Below are positions 34,279 through 40,965 of a stretch of 64,000 nucleotides of DNA, piece by piece. The position numbers and the translations under genes were made by a program. Source of the DNA: Streptomyces nigra (GTDB taxonomy: Bacteria; Actinomycetota; Actinomycetes; Streptomycetales; Streptomycetaceae); contig NZ_CP029043.1 of assembly GCF_003074055.1 (NCBI RefSeq), forward strand, positions 6,874,501-6,938,500. The letters run 5' to 3'. The notes under the pieces are model-generated. The model did no database searches, was not told the origin of the DNA, and was given only the letters and a program-made list of their open reading frames with translations. Numbering within the stretch: position 1 is the first letter of the stretch; every line of letters begins with the position of its first letter.

Positions 34279-35444
34279 CGGACGCCCGCCGTCTCCGCGC
34301 CGACGCCGGCCGTCTCCGCGCCGACGCCGCCCGTCTCCGCGGTCGCGCCGGCCGTCCCCGTGCCCGCGCCGGCCGCCTCCGCGCCGACGCCCGCCGCACC
34401 CGCGCCCGCCTCGGCCGGCTCGCCGGAGCAGAACTCCTGTTGGGCCTGCGCCACCATCGCGCGGGCGTGCCGTAGCCCGATCCGGTCCATCACCCCGGCC
34501 AGGTCGGCGAGTTCGGCCGCCGTCTCGGCGCGGTCCCGCCCCAGCCGCGCCAGCGCCTTGGCGAGTCCCAGCCGGGACAGCGCCTCCCCTCGCGGCTCGC
34601 CCATCTCCCGGAACTCCGCGAGCGCCAGCGCGTACTGCTCCCGTGCCTCCTCGTGCCGGCCCGCGCGGTAGAGGACGTTGCCGCGCATCTTGTGGTTGTA
34701 GGCCAGCGCGCTGGTCAGCCGCATCGCCCGGCACGTCGCCTCGGCCTCGGACAGCAGCGACAGCGCCCGCTCGGTGTCGCCGTCGCGCACCGAGACCACA
34801 TCGGCGAGGCCGCGCAGCGCCCAGGCGTGCCCGCGCCGGTCCTCGGCCCGCGCGGCTATCTCGGCGGCCTCCTCGAACAGGGCGTACGCGGTGTCGTGGG
34901 ACCCGGTGTTCCGGTGGATCTGCGCGATGCCCTCCAGTGCCCACACCGTGTGCCGGGCCTCGCCGCGCCGCCGGGCCTCGGCCAGCAGCTGCTCGTGCAG
35001 CCGGTGGACGGCGTCGTAGTCGCCCTGGATGCGTCCGGTCTCGGCCAGCCCGGCCAGCGAGTAGCCGCGGACCACGACGTCACCGGAGCGCTCGCCGAGG
35101 TCCGCCGCGAGCTGGAGCAGCCGCCGCGCCAGCGGGAACGCGCCGCGCTGGCGGGCCAGGGTGCCGCCGCTCCACAGGGCCCAGGCCATGGCCGCCTCGT
35201 CACCGGCCGAGCGGGCGGCGCGGTAGCTCTTCTTCCAGGCCCGCTCGGCGTCCGCGACCTGCCCGAGCCGCCGGTGCGCCTCGGCGACCGCGAGGCCCGA
35301 ACGGGCCGCCTCACCGTGCTCCCCGGCCCGCTCGGCGGCTCTCAACTGCTCGGTGCCGGCGGCCAGTACGTCGGTGAGGGACGCGTTCACGGACAGGGTG
35401 GTCAGAGCGCCCTGGTACTCCGGGGCGAAAGCCTTGCCGTACAT
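34275..35444 (-). CDS. Tetratricopeptide-repeat protein with low-complexity tail
   Basis: The 389-residue protein is built of paired helices typical of TPRs from about residue 20 to 330 (for example GLAVAEAHRRLGQVADAERAW and ALEGIAQIHRNTGSHDTAYALFEEA). It has no signal peptide, DNA-binding domain or enzyme motif, so it probably binds another protein. The last 45 residues are Gly/Ala/Glu/Thr/Val heptads encoded by six 21-bp DNA repeats. GAAAGG lies five bases before the ATG at 35444. It heads an operon with the prenyl synthase. A 13-bp GTATAC array occupies its promoter region. Confidence 0.8.
   Translation of the reverse strand: MYGKAFAPEYQGALTTLSVNASLTDVLAAGTEQLRAAERAGEHGEAARSGLAVAEAHRRLGQVADAERAWKKSYRAARSAGDEAAMAWALWSGGTLARQRGAFPLARRLLQLAADLGERSGDVVVRGYSLAGLAETGRIQGDYDAVHRLHEQLLAEARRRGEARHTVWALEGIAQIHRNTGSHDTAYALFEEAAEIAARAEDRRGHAWALRGLADVVSVRDGDTERALSLLSEAEATCRAMRLTSALAYNHKMRGNVLYRAGRHEEAREQYALALAEFREMGEPRGEALSRLGLAKALARLGRDRAETAAELADLAGVMDRIGLRHARAMVAQAQQEFCSGEPAEAGAGAAGVGAEAAGAGTGTAGATAETGGVGAETAGVGAETAGVR
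34291..34416. repeat. Six-copy 21-bp tandem repeat inside the TPR gene
   Basis: Units of 21 bases start at 34291, 34312, 34333, 34354, 34375 and 34396, each opening with GTCTCCGCG or a close variant on the plus strand. They keep the reading frame and encode seven-residue repeats such as VGAETAG at the C terminus of the TPR protein. Copy number could vary between strains. Confidence 0.85.
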
Positions 35445-35460
35445 CGATGCCTTTCGATCG

Positions 35461-35538
35461 GCATACACGTCATGTATACGCTCGGTGTATACATGGTGCG
35501 TATACGTGACGTGTATACATGGCGTGTATAGAGCGTGA
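35461..35538. promoter_or_regulatory. GTATAC array with exact 13-bp period, upstream of the TPR/prenyl synthase operon
   Basis: The palindrome GTATAC occurs at 35474, 35487, 35500 and 35513. One-base variants stand at 35461 (GCATAC) and 35526 (GTATAG). All six steps are exactly 13 bp. The seven bases between cores vary. This AT-rich block starts 17 bases upstream of the TPR start codon and probably overlaps its promoter and leader. A multi-copy operator is the likeliest reading; no protein known to me matches it. Confidence 0.7.
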
Positions 35539-35544
35539 AGAACC

Positions 35545-35573
35545 AGCCCTGGCCGGAAGAGGAGGCCAGGGCT
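35545..35573. terminator. Stem-loop terminator downstream of the AIM24 gene
   Basis: AGCCCTGGCC (35545-35554) pairs perfectly with GGCCAGGGCT (35564-35573) across nine bases. It lies 77 bases after the AIM24-family stop and before the GTATAC array, so it insulates the TPR promoter from upstream transcription. Confidence 0.75.
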
Positions 35574-35649
35574 TCACTTGTCGTCGATCAAGACGTCGAA
35601 GGATCGGGCGGGGTTGCTCGTGAGGCGCAGATCACCTCGCGCCAGGGGT

Positions 35650-36318
35650 TCAGCTCTGCTGGGGCGTCACCTCGCTCGGCCGTACGACGACGTACCCCTG
35701 GCCCTCCAGCATCAGTTGCACCGCCTCGCCGGACCCGCCGCGCAGCATCGAGCCGAGCGACTGCGACCGGTGCAGCGAGGTCCGCAGCCCGGCCGTCCAG
35801 CCGACCACCGCGTCCGTGTCCACGTACACCGGGTACTCGGGGGACACCGGAAGGACCAGCGGGGACCCCTCGCACACCAGGCCCAGCCGGCCCTGCCCGG
35901 TGAAGACGCTGTTGAACAGGCCGCCCCCGGCGATGCCCGCCCCCTTCACCGTCGCTATCCGGTACGACAACGAGGCGTCGAAACACAGGACGTTGCGGCC
36001 GTTGACCGTGAACTCGTCGCCGTGCTCGACCTCGACGATGAAGCAGTTCTGCGCCTCGTGCGCGAACCACGCCTCGCCCTGCCCGCGCACCGCCATCAAC
36101 GGCAGGCCCTCACCGGTCATGGCCCGCTTGAGCATGCCGCCCACGCCCTGGCCCTTGCGCTCGAACTGCAGATTGCCGCGATAGGCGATCATCGCGCCCT
36201 GCCGGGCGTGCATCTCGCCGTTCACCGCGTAGCGGATGGTCTTGGCGTTCTCGACGGTCATGCCCGGCGCGGTGGCGGGGCCGACCATGTGCTCGCTGGA
36301 AAAGAGGTCACCCTTCAT
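35650..36318 (-). CDS. AIM24-family protein
   Basis: The 222-residue protein is a beta-rich AIM24 (TRAP-like) fold: RYAVNGEMHARQGAMIAYRG at the front, LMAVRGQGEAWFAH, and GAGIAGGGLFNSVFTGQGR near the centre. The family is widespread in bacteria and yeast mitochondria and has no proven biochemical activity. The protein is soluble and lacks a signal peptide. Starts at 36318 and 36327 are both possible; no clear ribosome site precedes either. The gene ends before a strong terminator. Confidence 0.83.
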   Translation of the reverse strand: MKGDLFSSEHMVGPATAPGMTVENAKTIRYAVNGEMHARQGAMIAYRGNLQFERKGQGVGGMLKRAMTGEGLPLMAVRGQGEAWFAHEAQNCFIVEVEHGDEFTVNGRNVLCFDASLSYRIATVKGAGIAGGGLFNSVFTGQGRLGLVCEGSPLVLPVSPEYPVYVDTDAVVGWTAGLRTSLHRSQSLGSMLRGGSGEAVQLMLEGQGYVVVRPSEVTPQQS

Positions 36319-36429
36319 GGCGGGCATCGTGTCCCGGACGGCCCCCTTCCGCCAAGATCGCGGCGGAATCGGCCGGTGCGCGACGGTGGTCCGCCGGGTC
36401 AACCCGACGGACCGCTCGGTGATCGCCCG

Positions 36430-37662
36430 TCAGGACCCGCCGGTGACAGGCCGGTTCACCGGTACCGAAGGTGCCACGTCCTCGTAGCGCTCGGCGCGCG
36501 GCGGCCGCGTCCGCGCCTTGGTCTTCTTGCCGCAGAACGCCGACTCCAGCGCGCCCAGCATCGTGGTGAGGACCGTGCCGTTGTTGGACGTGTTGGCGAG
36601 TGCCGTCAGGCTGCGCTTGCCGTCCTTCGACGCGAACGCGACCGTGTAGTAGCCCTGGACGGCGCCCGTGTGCCCGTACACCGAGACCCCGCACGACAGA
36701 TCGCGGCGCCGCAGCCCGAGCCCGTACGCCTGGCCGGTGCCCGCCGGCACCATTCGCCGCATCTCGGCCAGCCCCGCCCTGGACGTCAGCCGGCCGCCCA
36801 GCAGAGCCGACAGGAAGAGGTGCAGGTCCTTCGTGGTGGAGATGACCGCGCCCGCGCTCTGGGCCCAGGACACCGTCTGCTCGGTGGAGTCCACGAGCGC
36901 CGCGCCCGCGGTGTCCGGGGTGAGGTAGCCACGGGCGTGCCGGCCGGGGATCTTCGTGCCCGGGTGCACGTAGAAGGTGTCCTTCAGCTTCAGCGGGCCG
37001 ATGATCCGGTCCCGGTACTCCGTCCGCACCGGGTGCCCGGTCAGCTTCTCGATGAGCAGGCCCGCGACCACGAAGTTGGTGTTGGAGTACGAGTACGCGC
37101 CGCCCGGCGCGGTGGTGCGGGGCTCGGCCAGCGAGCGCTTCACCAACTGGCGGTAGGTGAAGACCTTGGTGCGGACGGCCTCGAAGCCGGGCACCGTCTT
37201 GGCGAACATGTCGTTGGTGTAGTCGTACAGTCCGCTGCGGTGGCTGAGCACATGCCGCACCGTGATGCGGTCGTCGGGCAGCAGCTTCGGCAGATAGCGG
37301 TTCACCGGCGCGTCGAGCGACAGCTCCCCCTCGTCGGCCAGCTGGAGCAGGACGACCGCGGAGAAGGTCTTGGTGACGCTGCCGATGCGGAACCGGTCGG
37401 CGTTGCCGAGGGCGCGTCCGGTCCCGCGGTCGGCCACCCCGACGGCCGCCCAGCGGACCGTGTCCCCGTCGTCGAGCCGGGCGATCGCGCCGGGCGCGCC
37501 CTGCCGCTGCGCCGTGCGCAGCACGTTCCACACGCCCGTGGCGTCCGGCGCGGGCAGGGCCTCCGCCCGCGTGCCGGGCACCGCCGCGTGGGCGGGCAAG
37601 GTCATGAGCGTCACGAGGGCCGCCGCCGCTGCCGTCGCCCTGGCCGCCGTTGCTGAGACCAT
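36430..37662 (-). CDS. Secreted D-alanyl-D-alanine carboxypeptidase/serine hydrolase
   Basis: The 410-residue protein has a signal peptide (ATAAAAALVTLMTLPAHAA) and a class C-type penicillin-binding fold close to the Streptomyces R61 DD-peptidase. Motifs are SxxK as SVTK, YxN as YSN, and HTG as GHTGAVQGY. It probably trims peptidoglycan stem peptides outside the membrane. The ATG at 37662 follows GGAGG. Its promoter region faces that of the ROK gene at 37880, about 217 bases away. Confidence 0.87.
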   Translation of the reverse strand: MVSATAARATAAAAALVTLMTLPAHAAVPGTRAEALPAPDATGVWNVLRTAQRQGAPGAIARLDDGDTVRWAAVGVADRGTGRALGNADRFRIGSVTKTFSAVVLLQLADEGELSLDAPVNRYLPKLLPDDRITVRHVLSHRSGLYDYTNDMFAKTVPGFEAVRTKVFTYRQLVKRSLAEPRTTAPGGAYSYSNTNFVVAGLLIEKLTGHPVRTEYRDRIIGPLKLKDTFYVHPGTKIPGRHARGYLTPDTAGAALVDSTEQTVSWAQSAGAVISTTKDLHLFLSALLGGRLTSRAGLAEMRRMVPAGTGQAYGLGLRRRDLSCGVSVYGHTGAVQGYYTVAFASKDGKRSLTALANTSNNGTVLTTMLGALESAFCGKKTKARTRPPRAERYEDVAPSVPVNRPVTGGS

Positions 37663-37841
37663 CCGGTGTTCCTCCCGTCGCCGCCCCGAGGAGCGGCGTT
37701 CGTCGATCATCGTGTGCGTCCGGCACAACTTTCTCCTATGCCGTCAGATCGCCGCGCACGACGCACAGTTGGACACATGTTCCGTCACCGGGAGGGAGTC
37801 GTCGGGCGCCGAGTGGCCGCCGCGAATCAATCCTGCTTCTT

Positions 37842-37873
37842 TTATTGACGGCGGAAAATAATGACTCTAGGTT
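37842..37873 (+). promoter_or_regulatory. Promoter with overlapping operator for the ROK gene (leaderless)
   Basis: TTGACG (37845-37850), a 17-base spacer and TAGGTT (37868-37873) form a good housekeeping promoter. The start site would fall at about 37880, which is the ATG itself, so the mRNA should be leaderless. An inverted repeat TTATT-N10-AATAA covers the -35 and spacer (about 37842-37861) and would let a repressor block RNA polymerase. Confidence 0.65.
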
Positions 37874-37879
37874 CCCGGC

Positions 37880-39067
37880 ATGTCCTCGATCCGCGACGCC
37901 GAGACGTTCCCGGCGCACACGCCGGCCGCCGCGCAGATCTTCACGACGGTCCTCTGCCACGGGCCGATCACCCGTCTGGAGGTGGCCCGCCGGGCCGGGC
38001 TGTCTCCGGCCGCCGTCACCAAGGCGGTCCGCCCGCTGATCGAGGCGGGATACCTGGTGGAGGAGGCGGAGGAGCAGACCCGCCCCGCGCTCGGCCGGCC
38101 CGCCAACCCGGTGCGGGTCGACGGCTCCCGGGCGTTGTTCGTCGGCGTCAAGGTGACCGGTGACGAGATCATCGCCGTCCTCACCGACCTGTGCTGCCGG
38201 ATCCGCGCCGCCCGGCACGCCCCGCTCCCCGGACGGGAGGCCGAGGACGTCCTGGCCCGGGTCGCCGACCTGGTGGCCGAACTGCGCACGGAGGCCGAGA
38301 AGTCGGGCACCCCCGTCCTCGGCGTCGGTGTCGCCGTCTCCGGAGACGTGGACCGCGCGGCCGGCGTCGTCCGCTGGTCGCCGTTTCTGGAGTGGCGGGA
38401 CATCCCCCTCGCCGGCCTCCTCCAAAAGGCGACCGGTCTGCCGGTCACCGTCGACAACGACGTCCGCGCGCTCACCGTCGCCGAGCAGTGGTTCGGCGCC
38501 GGGGTCGGACTGTCCGACTTCGCCGTGGTCACCGTCGGCGCCGGCATCGGCTGCGGCCTCGTCGTGCACGGCCGGGTCGTCGCCGGCGCCCACGGTGTCG
38601 CCGGGGAGATCGGCCATGTGACCGTCGATCCGGCCGGACCGCCCTGCCACTGCGGCAACCGGGGCTGCGTGGAGGCGATCGCGGGCGACGCCGCCATCCT
38701 CCGCCGCATCCGTGACACCGCGGGCGTCGAGGTCGCCGGAGTCGCCGAGGCCGTCGCCCTCGCGCATGCCGGGGACTCCACGGCGCGCGACGCCTACGCC
38801 CGGGCCGGCGAGGCCATCGGCCGAGGCATCGCCACCGTGGCCAATCTGCTCGGCCCCGAACGCGTGATCATCTCCGGCGAGGGCCTCGCCGCCTACGACC
38901 TGTTCGCCGAACAGATCCGCGACGCCTTCGCCGCGGCCGCGTTCGGCTCCGCCGCCCGGTGCGACGTCAAGACCCGCCCGCTGCCCTTCGAGGAGTGGGC
39001 GCGCGGGGCCGCCGCCACCGCGATCCAGTCCTTCATCCGAGCCGACGACCAGCCCCCGAGCCGCTGA
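37880..39067 (+). CDS. ROK-family transcriptional regulator
   Basis: The 395-residue protein has a winged helix at the N terminus (ITRLEVARRAGLSPAAVTKAV) and a ROK domain with VGVAVSGDVD, VDNDVRALTVAEQ and GAGIGCGLVVHG. It keeps the canonical zinc site: GHVTVDPAGPPCHCGNRGC-VEA. This makes it a probable sugar-responsive repressor. It is the first gene of a run with GH27, GH95 and an SGNH hydrolase, so it likely senses a galactoside or fucoside. The ATG coincides with the predicted transcription start, with no ribosome site. Confidence 0.9.
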   Translation: MSSIRDAETFPAHTPAAAQIFTTVLCHGPITRLEVARRAGLSPAAVTKAVRPLIEAGYLVEEAEEQTRPALGRPANPVRVDGSRALFVGVKVTGDEIIAVLTDLCCRIRAARHAPLPGREAEDVLARVADLVAELRTEAEKSGTPVLGVGVAVSGDVDRAAGVVRWSPFLEWRDIPLAGLLQKATGLPVTVDNDVRALTVAEQWFGAGVGLSDFAVVTVGAGIGCGLVVHGRVVAGAHGVAGEIGHVTVDPAGPPCHCGNRGCVEAIAGDAAILRRIRDTAGVEVAGVAEAVALAHAGDSTARDAYARAGEAIGRGIATVANLLGPERVIISGEGLAAYDLFAEQIRDAFAAAAFGSAARCDVKTRPLPFEEWARGAAATAIQSFIRADDQPPSR

Positions 39068-39091
39068 ACCGACCCCCTGGAGGTACGACCC

Positions 39092-40906
39092 ATGCGGTCA
39101 TCCTCGTACTCCGCCCTGCCCGCACGCGCCCTCAGAGCCCTCGTGGTGCTGGCGCTCACCGCCGGTGTCACCGCCGCCGTCCCCGCCGCCCGGGCCGACA
39201 CCGCCGCCGCGCCCCCGCCCGCCCCGGCCGCGCCCTCCGTCGCCGCCAAGCCCTATATGGGCTGGACCAGTTGGACCATGCAGTCGTCGAAGTACCCGGG
39301 CCTCAACCCGAAAGGCGACTACAGCTACCTCTCCGAGGCGAACGTCCTCAAGCAGACCGACGCCATGGCCGCCAAACTGAAGAAGTACGGCTACGAGTAC
39401 GTCAACATCGACGCCGGCTGGTGGATGGACTGGTCCTGGCAGCCGCACTTCGACGAGTACGGCCGGCAGCAGGCCGACCCGGTGCGCTTCCCGAGCGGTA
39501 TGAAGGCGGTCGCCGACCGCATCCACGCCAAGGGCCTCAAGGCCGGCATCTATCTGCCGGTCGGCCTGGAGAAGGGCGCCTACGGCGACGGGAAGAACCC
39601 GATCTGGAACGCCGAGGGCTGCACCACCGGCGACATCGTGTACGACGACCTGCGCACCACCAACGGCTGGGACAGCGCCTACAAGATCGACTTCTCGGAC
39701 CCCTGCGCGCAGAAGTACATCGACTCCCAGGCGCGGATGTTCGCCGACTGGGGCTACGACTTCCTCAAGCTCGACGGCGTCGGCCCCGGCTCTTTCAAGA
39801 GCGGCGACAACTACGACAACGTCCCCGACGTGGCCGCCTGGCACAGGGCGATCGAGTCCACCGGCCGCCCCATCCACCTGGAGCTGTCCTGGTCCCTGGA
39901 CTACGGGCACGTCGAGGACTGGAAGAAGTACTCCAACGGCTGGCGCATCGACACCGACGTCGAGTGCTATTGCAACACGCTGGTCTCCTGGGAGAACTCC
40001 GTCGACGACCGCTGGGACGACGCCCCCGCCTGGACCGACCACGCCGGTCCCGGCGGCTGGAACGACCTCGACTCCCTCAACGTCGGCAACGGCGAGATGG
40101 ACGGCCTCACCAAGGCCGAGCGGCAGAGCTACGCCACCCTGTGGGCCATCGCCAAGTCCCCCCTCTTCACCGGTGACGACCTCACCCGGCTCGACTCCTA
40201 CGGCCTGAAGCTGCTCACCGACCGCGAGGTCATCGCGATCAACCAGAGCGACGCCCCGCCCGCCGAGCCCGTCACCACGTCCGACGCCCAGCAGGTGTGG
40301 GCCGCGAAGAACCCCGACGGCACCTACACCGTCGCCCTGTTCAACCTCGCCGACGCGCCCGCCGCCGTCACCGCGAACTGGGCCGCCCTCGGCTTCAAGG
40401 GCCGCGCCACGGTCCGCGACGTGTGGAACAAGGAGAATCTCGGCACCCGCACCGACAAGATCACCCAGGCCCTCCCCGCGCACGGCTCCCGTCTGTTCAC
40501 CGTCACCCCGCGCGGCACCCGGCTCGCCTGGACCGCCCACGAGGCCGAGGCGGGCACCCTCGCCGGCAACGCCGTCGTGGCCGGCTGCTCCGCCTGCTCC
40601 GACGGCCACAAGGTCGGCAACCTCTACACCGGCGGCAAGGTCACCGTCGAGGACGTGGTCGTCCCCGAGACCGGCGTCTACCAGGTCGAGGTCGCCTATG
40701 TCAGCGGCGACCCGAGGTCCGTCCTCGTCTCCGCGAACGGGGGCGGCGGCACCTCCCACCGGTTCGCCTCCACCGGCGACTGGGGAACCGTCAACAGCGT
40801 GTACGTGCCCGTGAAGCTCAAGGCCGGCAGCAACACGATCACGTTCGACAGCGGGACCGGCTACGCGCCGGACATCGACCGGATCGACGTACCGACCTCC
40901 CTCTGA
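39092..40906 (+). CDS. Secreted GH27 alpha-galactosidase with C-terminal carbohydrate-binding module
   Basis: The 604-residue enzyme has a signal peptide (RALVVLALTAGVTAAVPAARA) and a GH27 barrel starting KPYMGWTSWTMQ. The nucleophile Asp is D228 in FLKLDG and the probable acid/base is D289 in WRIDTDVE. A beta-sandwich follows (about 390-470), then a CBM35/CBM6-like module (EAEAGTLAGNAVV... to SGTGYAPDIDRIDV). It should remove terminal alpha-galactose (or beta-L-arabinopyranose, a known GH27 variation) from plant or microbial glycans outside the cell. The unusually acidic DTDVECYCN region differs from typical GH27, so the exact sugar is open. GGAGG precedes the ATG. Confidence 0.87.
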   Translation: MRSSSYSALPARALRALVVLALTAGVTAAVPAARADTAAAPPPAPAAPSVAAKPYMGWTSWTMQSSKYPGLNPKGDYSYLSEANVLKQTDAMAAKLKKYGYEYVNIDAGWWMDWSWQPHFDEYGRQQADPVRFPSGMKAVADRIHAKGLKAGIYLPVGLEKGAYGDGKNPIWNAEGCTTGDIVYDDLRTTNGWDSAYKIDFSDPCAQKYIDSQARMFADWGYDFLKLDGVGPGSFKSGDNYDNVPDVAAWHRAIESTGRPIHLELSWSLDYGHVEDWKKYSNGWRIDTDVECYCNTLVSWENSVDDRWDDAPAWTDHAGPGGWNDLDSLNVGNGEMDGLTKAERQSYATLWAIAKSPLFTGDDLTRLDSYGLKLLTDREVIAINQSDAPPAEPVTTSDAQQVWAAKNPDGTYTVALFNLADAPAAVTANWAALGFKGRATVRDVWNKENLGTRTDKITQALPAHGSRLFTVTPRGTRLAWTAHEAEAGTLAGNAVVAGCSACSDGHKVGNLYTGGKVTVEDVVVPETGVYQVEVAYVSGDPRSVLVSANGGGGTSHRFASTGDWGTVNSVYVPVKLKAGSNTITFDSGTGYAPDIDRIDVPTSL

Positions 40907-40913
40907 CCCCCCA

Positions 40914-40942
40914 CCGGGGCCCGGCCGTGCGCCGGGCCCCGG
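40914..40942. terminator. Perfect 12-bp stem-loop between GH27 and GH95 genes
   Basis: CCGGGGCCCGGC (40914-40925) pairs with GCCGGGCCCCGG (40931-40942) over a five-base loop. It fills most of the 59-base gap. It may act as a partial terminator or protect the upstream mRNA's 3' end, lowering GH95 expression relative to GH27. Confidence 0.6.
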
Positions 40943-40965
40943 CCCGGACGCACCCCGGAGCCCCC

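Noticed and set aside
35461..35538. GTATAC array as a replication origin or iteron set
   Set aside because: No replication protein, DnaA box cluster or plasmid gene is nearby; the position before a TPR gene fits regulation better.
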